Below, one piece after another: positions 22,606 to 32,327 of a DNA stretch of 64,000 bases (the first letter of the stretch is position 1; the number at the start of each line of letters is the position of its first letter). This DNA is from Larix sibirica (lineage: Eukaryota; Streptophyta; Pinopsida; Pinales; Pinaceae). The stretch covers positions 30,085-94,084 of the forward strand of contig NWUY0305023538.1 of the NCBI GenBank assembly GCA_004151065.3, in the 5' to 3' direction. Position numbers and translations under genes: made by a program. The notes under the pieces were generated by a model. It searched no databases, was not told the DNA's origin, and worked only from the letters and a program-made list of their open reading frames with translations.

Positions 22606-23129
22606 CATAGTTGGAGGTGAGGCGGTACCACCGGACACAGGATACATCGTTACAATTGGGTAGTCCACCCGTTCTCGAATCACACATTAAGAACCAACTC
22701 ACCAACACCTGCCTTCCCATCGAACCAGTACCGACAACCCCTGCCCTACCTTAGGACGGATAAACACCGACATCCGATTCTTGATTTATTCGCCACCGTA
22801 GGTAAGTGACAATGAAAATGTAATCTTCCCCTGGCTACTCAACTGGTGGGAACTTGGTTTAATCTCTTCTCTTATGGTATAAACCATGGGGAACTCAATC
22901 AATATCACGTATGAAAACAACTTGGCTCAATAAAACCCGTATGGTGTAAACTTTGGAACTCAATAAAGAAATAGTATTCAGTGAGCTACAACGTAAAGAA
23001 GTCATTGCAGCTACTCCTGCAGATACACACATGGAGCTACTTACAGGGGCCTAATCCCCATAGGTTACTCAATGGGGATTAATCTACCGGTCTATGCATT
23101 GATGCCAATAATCCATCAGTCACCGGACG
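22606..23129. other. spacer with a 9-bp hairpin
   Basis: No gene is recognised. TAATCCCCA at 23052-23060 and TGGGGATTA at 23073-23081 form a perfect 9-bp stem with a 12-base loop. Above it, GCTACTCCTGCAGATACACA resembles GCTACTCCTACAACTACACA near 9269. Confidence 0.45.
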
Positions 23130-23947
23130 GAATGAGGTCCCCCCCATTCCCAGTTGCTAATATAATGATGAGGCTGGGAATAATAATATAATAATAATAA
23201 TAATGTTGGTTCAACTGCTGATTGAAATAATCCCATTTCAACTGATGCTTGGAATAATGCTGATGGGAACGCGGGAATGCTCTTTATAATGAGGCTTATG
23301 CTGGGATTACTATTTGGACTAATAATAATTCTGCTAATGTGAATTATGCTCCTTCGACAGCTTCTGGAAATTATCCTGGTAATGAGGAGGCTGGGGATCC
23401 CATTTAAACTGGTTAAACTGGTGCTTCTTTAAATGACCCTAGTAATGCCGGTCGTAGTGCTGCTCCTTCAACTGCTCATTCAAATTATAATGGAAATTTT
23501 GGTTCTACAGGTGTTGATGGGGCTCTATATTCTATTTATATTGGTTAAACTGATGCTTCTTTAAATGATCCTGGGAATAATGTTGAGAATGTTGTTGCTC
23601 CTTCAACTGCTTCTGGAGATGCTTCTAATTCTTTGGCTGGTGCAGCTGGTAATGATGCCCCGGGAAATGAGGCTGGGAATGAATAGGCTGGTAATATTGC
23701 TCCTTCAACCGCTTATTGGAATAACCCTGGTAATACTGCTCTGGAAACTGATTATGCTGGGGATTATGCTGGTGGGATAAATACTGTGCCCGCTCTACTT
23801 ATGAGACCCTGTCCAAATAGCTTATGGTAAGTGTCTGCTGGGAACAATGCTTATATGGCTGCTCCTTCAAATGCTCCTAGGAATTATGTTGGTTCAATTG
23901 CTTCTTCTTGTGCTTCTTGTGCTTCTTCAACATCAACTTTTCATTGA
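23130..23947 (+). repeat. APST-family codon-phased tract, plus copy 3 (best preserved)
   Basis: From about 23279 to the TGA at 23945 the same frame holds for some 220 codons, interrupted only by TAA at 23405, 23414, 23546 and 23828 and TAG at 23684. The anchor GCT-CCT-TC begins at 23348, 23462, 23597, 23699 and 23861, with spacings of 114, 135, 102 and 162, all multiples of three. A second motif, ACT-G(G/A)T-GCT-TCT-TTA-AAT-GA-CCT, occurs twice 132 bases apart. The residues are mainly Ala, Gly, Asn, Ser, Thr, Pro and Asp. Upstream, 23205-23275 continues the style in another frame, with one frameshift. A TAA microsatellite lies at 23179-23203. The tract has no clear start codon; the phase suggests decayed coding DNA or a codon-phased satellite. 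Confidence 0.8.
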
Positions 23948-24215
23948 GTGCATTATCCACTAGTATTGAGTCCCGGCATCTAAACTTCTCTGTATTTACT
24001 ATTGACAAAGAGTCCTGCCATTTAGTGATCAAGTAGTGGTATTGAGTGGATCAACCTCTGGATCGGCTATGCTTTGCTATTATAGAGAACCTTACTGAAA
24101 GGGTATAGTTCAGTAGGGATAAAATCCATTTATTTAATAGATCTGATGAGATTTATTGTCCTTGCAAAAAGTAGCAATTTAATTAGACGAAAATGGATAA
24201 TGAGGATGTTTTACC

Positions 24216-24290
24216 GGTATCCAAGTATCCGAGCTGAGTATCTAGGTAGGAACGCCATCGTGTTCCGTATCGGTAAGTGAGGAGGTAGTA
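24216..24290 (-). repeat. CTTGGCTACTC-type tract, short minus copy
   Basis: GGTATCCAAGTATCCGAGCT and GAGTATCTAGGTAGG are reverse-oriented members of the CTTGGATACTC words at 14.8 kb. Confidence 0.5.
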
Positions 24291-25320
24291 GGGTCAAGGG
24301 TAGAGAACTCACTTTTTTCATTAGGCAAAATCGCTGATTGAATGTATGTCAGGCGGACCCATTCCTAAGGGAATGCTGGGGACGTTATAAGGTATGATTT
24401 GGGCGTGATCTTGTAAATTATGGGTACGCTATTTTGGTAAGATGGGTCATTTTTTCAGCTTGCATTATATAATTTATTAAACAAAATATGATGTGGGCTT
24501 GTTGAGGCTTATAGCTCACGGCTCCCACCCCTCTCAAAATAAACTAAATATATAAATCTGGTGGGCTTTGGCTAGTGTGTGGTGGTGAATTGGACTTGGA
24601 AAAGGAAGGATATTTATTGGTGTTCAAGGGCTGAGCAAGATCCTTCCCCCTTGACCTTGGTTATCATACTGCTTTAGGAGAGGAAATAAACTTGTTCGTA
24701 GCAGCGATCAAAGGTGGATTGGGCAAATATCCCGGAGGTAGGCCCCTCTATTTTGTTTAGGGCCACTCCCCTAAATCCCTCGATAGTGTAAGCAACCCTA
24801 TCCTTCCTCTCGTGTAACTTCATTGTTGATGGGGTACTTTAAGGGATAATTATTTCCGTTAGGTGTCTTTCTGTAAGCAGTGTGCAGCGTTCTTCAATCC
24901 AGGTTTCTAGGTATGGAGGATTGCTAGGTGAAGCTGTTCCATTAATAGTAAACACATAATGCCAGGAAGTTTGTAAGGTTGTTGCACCCACCTAACCACT
25001 CAAATGACTGGTCTTCCGCTAAGGTTCGCTCAGCTTCCTCCATATTTATTGAAATGGACAATAAATCTGTCATTCGTCCACCACTCATCCTGGTCAGCCT
25101 CAGCATAAGAATCCAATAAGTATTGGTGATCTCACTCAAACTAGTTCACTTATGCTCCTTCTCTGTTATTGCTCGCGAATCAAAGTAAGTAAGTATCGTG
25201 TTTAGCATCCAGTATTCCAGGATAGAGGGTGTAAAGGGGTACCTTTCAGTGCTGTTGCGGATGGCTTACGAGTAACAAAATGCGGATTGCTAGGTAAGTT
25301 CAGAGGTAAGAAGTAAGGAT
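24291..25320. other. spacer, no gene recognised
   Basis: No conserved gene is recognised. A minus-strand ORF at 24942-25139 shows no known motif. AAATGCGGATTGCTAGGTAA near 25278 echoes AGGATTGCTAGGTGAAG near 24917. Confidence 0.4.
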
Positions 25321-25324
25321 GAGG

Positions 25325-25560
25325 TTAAGGCTGTATGAGTGCATAGGGCTGAGGCTAAGTTTAATGATGGTCCAAAGGAGGAGGAGGTTAATGAGGCAGA
25401 GGGTCAAAAGAGGAGGTTCGAGGCAGATTTTTCTAGTATATTCCCACCAAAGGCAGTATGGATTAGGTACCCAAGGAAGGAAGCCCCCCCCCACCCAATA
25501 AATACTTAAGTCCCCAAGGCTGAGTGCATAGGCTGTAGGGTCCGGGGATGAGGTTGAAAA
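25325..25560 (+). repeat. GGCATAGG / CCAAGG degenerate repeat, copy 1
   Basis: AGTGCATAGGGCTGAGGCTA, CCAAAGGCAGTATG and CCCCAAGGCTGAGTGCATAG words relate this stretch to 28735-29115. The ORFs on both strands (plus 25319-25501, minus 25300-25602) run through repeat and are not gene-like. Confidence 0.5.
25484..25511 (+). repeat. poly-C plus ACCCAATAAATACTTA element
   Basis: A run of C followed by ACCCAATAAATACTTAAG. Near-identical elements lie at 27274-27296 and 28319-28343 on the plus strand and, in reverse, at 3318-3337. Confidence 0.75.
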
Positions 25561-25562
25561 GA

Positions 25563-25622
25563 GTCCCAATGATTGCGTTATATAAGTGAATATCCCAAAC
25601 ACCGTGCATAATCACCACCTCA
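25563..25622 (+). repeat. dispersed repeat pair, copy 2 (TATATAAGTGAATATCCCA)
   Basis: This matches 20938-21002 in order and spacing of words (ATGATTGCGTTATATAAGTG, then ACCGTGCATAAT). Confidence 0.7.
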
Positions 25623-25714
25623 AACTAGTTATTCCTCCTGAACTTCTTCTGTCCCCTCCCTGTCTAGCCGATCTTGGCTAGTATCTGTCTTCCGATCTAA
25701 TCAATCCAGTCAAT

Positions 25715-26265
25715 TTATTTCAATCTTTCCAGCCCAGCTGATTCGAGTAGAGTATCCAAGCCCATCTGAGTAACCAAACCGAGCAGCCCAACTGATCCTG
25801 GGAGCCCATTATAGTGTACCATCAAAGTATCTGAGTATACCATCCCAACTATGACTGTCATCAAGTGGATTAAAACCTGTAATCGAGTGCATAATAAACA
25901 CCTGCCAATGAGACTGGAAATGACGAGCTGCACTGGCTTACTATAGCTTCCAGCACTGACCAGAGCTTCATTCATGCACCGACTAGAGCTTCCATGACTA
26001 GAGCTTTTTTCTGTCACTGATAAAAGCTTCCTTCGTGCACTTACCGGATCTTCTAGGGGCAATGAGTCTCCAGCCCAGCCCGGTATCCCAGCCCAGCCAA
26101 GCGGAGTCGATCAGCAGATTCGATTGGATCAGCGGATTTTAGCAGCCGCCGGGTAGCCGAGGAGATCGTAGCGGAATAGAGTGGCCAAGTGGGGTCGAGC
26201 GGACAAAGCGGAGTCGAGTAAAGTAGTGAAAGTAAGGAGTATTAAATCCAAGTATCCCCGCCCAA
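25715..26265 (-). repeat. composite repeat: two CTTGGCTACTC-type tracts flanking AGAGCTTC units
   Basis: Bases 25725-25860 and 26064-26265 are rich in AGTATCCAAGCC, GAGTAACCAAACCGAGCA and GCGGAGTCGA words. Between them (25930-26055) lie AGAGCTTCATTCATGCACCG-type units. The middle piece ATCGAGTGCATAATAAACAC resembles 25578-25598. The 115-codon minus ORF 25715-26062 is a product of the repeat and not a gene. Confidence 0.7.
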
Positions 26266-27400
26266 CCAATGGATCCATCAATCAACTCAGAGATAAACTT
26301 TCAGAAATGGCCTATTTCAAATATAATAATAAACTATTTATGTGCCCTGATGAGTTGTTTTTTTCAATACAGGTTGCGATCACAGGCGTTGAGGCACTCA
26401 ATTACAACAGGTTTTGACTAGATGCCGGCGATCCAAGAGGATATTTATTGCCCAGCATTCTAGGAACCCTATAGGATTACCCACCTCGCATACCTAAAAT
26501 GCTTATTCTCCCAACTTTGCTTTATTACCCGCCAACAAACAAATAGACCCAGCTAGATACATGCTTATTTACGTTGATTCATCATTTGAGGAACAGAGAC
26601 TTACAAGTGGATAATATACCGATCGATGCATTACGGAATCTTTTAGCCAAGGCCCAGTACGCCTAAGGAACCTGCAAAGTACACGCCCAAGTTCGTCCAG
26701 TTCGCATAAGGCACCCGCGTCCGGAAAAAAAAGAAGATAGAAGGAACCTACAGCATGACACTTACCGCTATGGATGTCATGACGATCTTACTTTAATTAA
26801 CTTTCAGAAGTTTATGAGCCAATTTTTGGGGTAATAACATATATGATGCAAGCTGATAATAATGACCCATTTTACGGGATAGACCTTACTACTGACAACA
26901 GCCAACATCTTACGAAACGAGCCCATCATATCACAATTGTTTTCGTCCCCATAAAGAGGATGATTCGATTTAATACCAACCTATAATCTTCTGAGAGAGG
27001 CGTTACAACTCCCACATATGATGACCATAGAGGCGGTTCAACTGACCTGCCAATAGAAGCACGTACCCTTTACATTTTCACCTTTCGCCCTGATCAACTC
27101 CCAATCTAATAGCCCGATCAACTACCAACTACCCGACTCCTATCCCTACTCGAAACCTACAACAACATGGAAACCAAAACCCAGTATGCCTAAGAGACAC
27201 CTCCCAATACACGCTACCAAGGAAGGACCAGGAAGTTAATGAAATATTACTTGCACCCCGGCGGAACTAAGGAGACCCCCCCACCCAATAAGTAATTCGG
27301 GAGGGTGGAGTGGGCCAACGAACGAACGGATCCATATTGAACCTATAATGTTTGTTAGGGAGGTGGTCACCGATGATGAGTGATTGGTTCGACTGATGGG
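26266..27400. other. spacer, no gene recognised
   Basis: No conserved gene is recognised. CCTACAACAACATGGAAACC-like, AC-rich text dominates 27050-27200. A poly-C plus ACCCAATAAGTAATT element lies at 27274-27300. Confidence 0.4.
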
Positions 27401-27407
27401 GCACTAG

Positions 27408-27450
27408 TTGGTGATGGGCCCGGAAACTTCTGGAGTTATTCGATGGGAGA
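27408..27450 (+). repeat. dispersed repeat pair, copy 2 (TAGTTGGTGATGGGCCCGG)
   Basis: This matches 22555-22605 over about 43 bases with scattered substitutions and two single-base gaps. Confidence 0.75.
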
Positions 27451-27759
27451 ATATTATTCCCTATTGCCCGATGTATGCATTCCCAATTCCACCCATTCGC
27501 TTTTAAAAAGGGACCGGACCGGGAGAGCATAAAAAGATAGTCGTACCCAGAGGACACAGAAAAGAAGGACCAGGTGGACTGATTATCCCACATTCAGCCA
27601 GCCACAACAGCCCTGCTCGTGGGGCCCTACCACCCCCAGCACAAGACGACCTGGGAAGACCCAGGAAGGAAAACACTATCACCCCAGGCCTCACAAAATA
27701 ACCACCCGCCCGAAGCTGGTCGAAACCGTAAGGCTGCTATACTGTGAAGAACGTGTGGC

Positions 27760-27885
27760 GGTACAATGGCGCTATATTAAAACAACGACTATCACAGTTA
27801 ACGACTATGTGCAACCAACCCCGGGACGGGGCGGCTATGTGCAGTGAATGACTATGTGAGCTATACCATCGCACCAATAGCAATT
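27760..27885 (+). repeat. GGCTATGACAATGA-type array, copy 4
   Basis: ACAACGACTATCACAGTTAA, CGACTATGTGCA and GGCTATGTGCAGTGAATGAC words repeat here and belong to the family of 10.5 and 13.4 kb. Confidence 0.55.
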
Positions 27886-28318
27886 TACAACAGCAGCTCA
27901 ATGAGCAACGCTAAGGAATAGAGTTGCTAAAGCTATTCTTTATAAATACCACATTTGTTGTTGAACCCATATTTCATTTATTTCCAATGCTTGAAAGGCA
28001 AAACCTACTGGTCTTTCGCTCTTTCTTATCTGTTCTTGGGGGAAATCTCTCTGTTCTGGTGGGAACGCTGGGGTACTGGTACTTATCTCTCGGGTATGGA
28101 TTGAACGGGGCCTGTTGAACAGTTATCATGTGATGTGTAACCACCCCTCTCGAATATATGGGCTCCGTCTCTTTATTGGACCAGCCGGTTCTTATCTCAC
28201 CCAGTCCAAGTAGTAACATTGATTGTTCAGTAGCGGTAAGATTCGTGTGAGGGGTATGGGAGAACTATCTTCTCTCGGGTATGCTGGTTGAAGGGTTCTG
28301 TTTAAAGGGTATGGTTTA

Positions 28319-28347
28319 ACCCCCCCCACCCAATTAATACTTAGGTG
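28319..28347 (+). repeat. poly-C plus ACCCAATTAATACTTA element
   Basis: This is the third plus-strand copy of the short C-run element, differing from the 25.5-kb copy by one base in ACCCAATAAATACTTA. Confidence 0.75.
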
Positions 28348-28734
28348 TTAAAACGGGCGGGTATGATTGAACGGCGGGTCCTTTTATCTCATCTGTTAGG
28401 AACATGGGGGACATCTCTTCTCTCACCTGGGGGACATCTATCCTTTCGTCTGTTGGTAAGGGGACAATGTGCGGAGGAAGAAGTTAGGAGAATGGGTGCA
28501 CTTCCTCAATGTATCTTGCCACTTGCCTCTTTCCTTCACTGGCAATAAAATAACATATATACTGAAGGTAGATAGCTTACTTTGTAACTTAGATTACAAT
28601 TTTCATATATTTAACATGCCCAAGCAGGCTCCCACGTCATGAGATCCCATGTTAAGGTAAGTACATATATCAGCTAATCTACCATAAAGTATAGGTTTTC
28701 GCTATTTCAACAAAAGTATGGCAGAGTTTGCATA

Positions 28735-29115
28735 GTTTGAGGTTCCAAGGCGTAGGTCTGATGCATAGGTTACCAGGACTATTCCTACAAAAGTATGATT
28801 TCCAAAGGCTAGTCAAAAGGCATATTATGAAGTTCCCGATGGGTGGGGTCCCCAAGAAAAGTAAAAAGGCTGATCCCCAAGGCAGTTCCTAGGAGGTCTG
28901 CTGCATAGGTTTAAAAGGCTTAAGTTTCTATTTTTCTTTTTTTTCCAGAGTTTTGTGCCAAGGCATAGGTATGATGCATAGGTTAACCGGGCTATTACAT
29001 GAGATAACCAAGGAAGAGTAAAAAGGCAGTTCAAAGCAGATGAGTTGACGTTCCCAAGTAAGAAGGTATCAGTAATTATATGAGTATCCCAAGGCTGAGT
29101 TTAAGGTCCCAAGTA
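28735..29115 (+). repeat. GGCATAGGTATGATGCATAGG degenerate repeat, copy 2
   Basis: GGCGTAGGTCTGATGCATAG (28751) and GGCATAGGTATGATGCATAG (28964) share a following GGTTA-CC-GG-CTATT segment and then CCAAGGAAGAGTAAAAAGGC-type words. This gives two diverged units of about 213 bases in tandem, with a relative at 25.3-25.6 kb. Confidence 0.65.
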
Positions 29116-29309
29116 TTAAGATATGATCATAAAAGATTAGTAAAGGGGATCCGTCTTAAAACTCCTTCTGGGGAGCCATTGTGGGCCAGATTACAACTGC
29201 ACAAGATGCGTCAGTGTAATAAGTAAGATGTGGCTTGCTAAGGGGCATATACCTTAAAGAAGAGCCAGTGTAACAAGCTTAGCCAAGAAACCTAGGAGAC
29301 CTTGAACAA

Positions 29310-29880
29310 GCCGTGGTTGAACCAGTAAATCAACAACGATCCGTGCCTGGTAGTGGTGCGTGGTGGGCTTTTTATCCTCCTACTTATCCTATACCTCTCC
29401 TAATACTTATACTCTCTACTGCTATTTCCTACCCGCCACTACCTGCATCACCAGAAACGAGCAACGGGAACAGATTAGCACTGGTAACTGAAACTTAGGA
29501 GCAATATAAAAATAAGGAGCCAAGGGAATGACCAGCAATCAATTGAGGTTGCTTAGGAGCGTTCATCAAGCTTGCCTGTCGTGGATTGAAAGAAGTAAAT
29601 AAAGCGTCCTTATTGATCGGAGTGAAGAGTATGCATTCCGTTCAATATGCATTACCCTTTTTAGCTTTCAACCATATGCCCGATTCCGTCCGCCCATACA
29701 CCTATCCCAGGAAGGTACAGTCCAACGTCACCCAGCATTCCCGTATTCTACTCTCTACCCGTCATACCCGTTCAAGCCCCAGTCACCCATTCGCCCGCAT
29801 ACCCACACGTCAACCAAGGCCACATACACCCAACACGGGAAGAAGCTACGGTACGGTACGGAACCTTGTGACAAGGCCAG
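29310..29880. other. spacer with C-rich words, no gene recognised
   Basis: Plus-strand ORFs at 29313-29498 and 29586-29891 carry no known motif. The CCC/ATA-rich wording (CCCAGTCACCCATTC, ACCCACACG) continues to a GGTACGGTACGG string at 29853 and is mirrored at 31040-31205. Confidence 0.4.
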
Positions 29881-30125
29881 TCCCAATATAATATTTCCTT
29901 CCCTATCTACTTCCAATATACTTTATCCAATCCCCGTATATCCAATCCCAATATACTTTCACTATGGAAATCAACTAACAACATCCCCATCTACTCCCAT
30001 CCCATAAACTCCCACTATACTATTTCACGTTTACCATCAACTAAAACCATCCCAATATAAGAACATATCAATCCGATATTTCCAATATTTTCACTAGACC
30101 TATTACCATTTCCACTATTTCCATA
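29881..30125 (+). repeat. TCCAATATACTTTCC-type degenerate tract
   Basis: TCCAATATAC, CCCATC and CACTATTTCC words recur for about 240 bases; this is a cryptically simple tract with no clear unit length. Confidence 0.5.
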
Positions 30126-30319
30126 TACTACTGTTTTAATAATTGAAAATATCTATAGCTTCATAAGATGTATAAATTATTCTTATTTAATACCACGGAG
30201 TTACCAAGGGACTTCACCTTTTGCCTTAACCTTTCAACTTTTGTAACCAAGGAACTTTCAACATAGACCCGTGAGAAGGAAGGATCACATAAAAGGCCAA
30301 GAGGAGACGAGAAGGTCCC

Positions 30320-30615
30320 TTGTTCCAATTGCCAATCATTGTAAGTAAGTCAATAGTCAATCATTGCCAGGAGCTCATTGCCGATCAGTGCCAGTTATAG
30401 CTTATAAGCTGCTAGTCATTGCCTTAAGGTCATTGCCTCAAGGCGGTCATTCCAATAGCCGCTTCTCATTGCTGATAGCCAGTGGTCGTTGCCAGGAAGG
30501 AGGTCATCATCAGTTGGTTTGCATTGCCGATCATAGACAGACAGAAGGTCATAGCTAATAGCCGGTAGTACTAGTCAGGAATCATAGATGATCATAGACA
30601 GTCTCATTTACAGAA
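30320..30615 (-). repeat. GTCATTGCCGATAGCC tandem array (reverse of the GGCTATGACAATGA family)
   Basis: GTCATTGCC, TCATTGCCGATC and ATAGCCAGTGGTC words recur more than ten times with spacings of about 15-30 bases. The reverse complement, GGCTATCGGCAATGAC, is the unit of the arrays at 10.5, 13.4 and 27.8 kb. This is the densest array of that family in the window. Confidence 0.75.
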
Positions 30616-30726
30616 GGTGGTCATTGCATAGAGCAGCCAATCTAGAACTATACCTCGACCTATATCCTCGACCTATATCCTCGACCTCGAACTTGCTTAA
30701 CGCTACAGAACATTTGAATGCTCCTA

Positions 30727-30815
30727 CCTGGGCTGGACTGCACGGTTGGGATACTCAGTTGGGATACTTGGCTTGGCTACTTGGGTGGGCTTGGCTGAAC
30801 GGTTTGGAACAATCT
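30727..30815 (+). repeat. CTTGGCTACTC-type tandem tract, plus copy 2
   Basis: GGTTGGGATACTCAGTTGGG, ATACTTGGCTTGGC and TACTTGGGTGGGCTTGGC follow one another with period near 10-13. Confidence 0.7.
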
Positions 30816-31039
30816 GATGCGTTACTTATGAGGGCACCTCAGGATCATTGAAAGACACATAGTTTCATTCACACTAGTCTGGTAGTCCCAGTATTGGAAG
30901 GAAGGGAGGTGGATGCCTTGATATTTATTTATTTATTATGGCACACATATGCTGAGAAAGAAAGAGTTGATGAGTCAATTGTGTTTTATAAGAATGTATA
31001 TAATGCACGCAGGCAAAATAATACATCTTATTAAATAGG

Positions 31040-31210
31040 CGTTCCCCAGATTCCCCAGTCCCGCATTCTACCAGTAGTCTCCCATTCTCACATTACCCAG
31101 TAAATACACATTCCGTTCACTCCGCACCTGCCATATTCGATGTGGGGCGCTCCAACGGACGGTATAGTATGGGAAGGTATGGTACGGGAAGAGACCGAGT
31201 GAGTTAGTCA
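31040..31210. repeat. dispersed CCC/ACATTCC tract ending in GGTATGGTACGGGAAGAG
   Basis: The closing segment GGTATGGTACGGGAAGAGAC with CGAGTGAG (31175-31202) is the reverse complement of 10705-10745 with some changes, and the C-rich body resembles 29700-29850. Confidence 0.5.
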
Positions 31211-31259
31211 CAACCACCAGAGGAGGGAGATTAGATGGCCTTGGATATTATAATATATA

Positions 31260-31610
31260 ATGCAACCAAGTTTAGTTACCGCACTTATTCAAATAGTTCA
31301 CTTATGGCATCTTCAGCAACAACGTCGGGGGCAGGCAAGAAGTTTGGGTAAACCGGAGCTTTTCAAATCTTCTCATTTGGCATTCTTATTTAAGCAAATC
31401 TCATCTTTAGCGGGGGCCCAAGATAAGAACTCACACTCATCGGGGGATCTAAAAGTGCATTTTATTATTACTGCAATAGGTCAGTTCAGGAAGTTCCCCT
31501 ATGGAAGGCGGGATGCCCGTCCTTTGAGGGCTCGACCCCATGGCAGCGCTTTACGAACAATGAAAACGAAGCTGCTCGAACATGGTGATCGCCGAGAAGT
31601 AATGAGGTAG
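31260..31610 (+). CDS. unrecognised 116-codon ORF
   Basis: An open frame from ATG 31260 with no domain or membrane segment that I recognise; its C-terminal third is Arg/His rich. Neighbouring sequence is repeat mosaic. The codon pattern gives no support for selection, and I rate a chance frame as most likely. Confidence 0.12.
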   Translation: MQPSLVTALIQIVHLWHLQQQRRGQARSLGKPELFKSSHLAFLFKQISSLAGAQDKNSHSSGDLKVHFIITAIGQFRKFPYGRRDARPLRARPHGSALRTMKTKLLEHGDRREVMR

Positions 31611-31689
31611 CCACCCATAGACAGTATCATTACCGGGAGGTGTCATTGATACACGGTCGGCCCAGAGACAACTCAGTGCTGATAGCTAG

Positions 31690-31785
31690 TCGCAGGTGTC
31701 GATGCCTTCTTGTCTGTTTTGGAACCGACCAATGGGTGGACGATGCTAAATACTATCACCTGCTTTTGGGGGCAATGCACCTGTC
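31690..31785 (+). repeat. dispersed repeat (TTCTTGTCTGTTTTGGAACC ... CTTTTGGGGGCAAT), copy 1
   Basis: TTCTTGTCTGTTTTGGAACC lies at 31708-31727. It is followed by TGGACGATGCTAAATACTAT and then CACCTGCTTTTGGGGGCAAT. The same word series is present at 35042-35215 with an insert, and part of it in reverse at 14140-14215. Confidence 0.75.
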
Positions 31786-31859
31786 GAGGATAATGCGCCA
31801 GACACAGAAAGACATTCAGATATGGGAGAGTTGCATTCTCATGCTGCTTAGGTAGTTAG

Positions 31860-32325
31860 CGTCATTCACGCAAATAGGGTAAGTCATGCTGGTTCTAAAC
31901 AATAACAAAAAGAAGATCCAAAAGGGTGGTGATCCCGAAGCCTGGCCCGAACAATAGCAATAGTGCCGTACCTCCTAAGCATTCATAAAGGCAAGTGATT
32001 TGGAAGCCCGTACAATCTATAAGTTCAGGTAAGTGAGCCAATATATCAAGGGTTGTAAAGAGAAGGCTGGTTGCTGTAGATCAAGCAGAAGAAAGGTCCG
32101 GGTGCATAAAGCTGTAAGTGCCATGTCAACCCAAGCGCGTATGATCACTAACTAAGTAGGGTAGGCAAAGCATGAAATATAGGTTGGTGAAGGAGGTGCT
32201 GATACTGGATTCCTTCCTGCCTGAAGCAAGAGGTTGGGTGAGGTATTATTTCTGGTTGTTAAAGCGGGTGGGTTGGGTCGATTTAGGCTCCTTCCCTTCC
32301 ACTGCATAGCCTTTTCCCCTTTATT
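31860..32325. other. spacer, no gene recognised
   Basis: No gene, RNA or clear repeat is recognised in this stretch. Confidence 0.4.
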
Positions 32326-32327
32326 TT

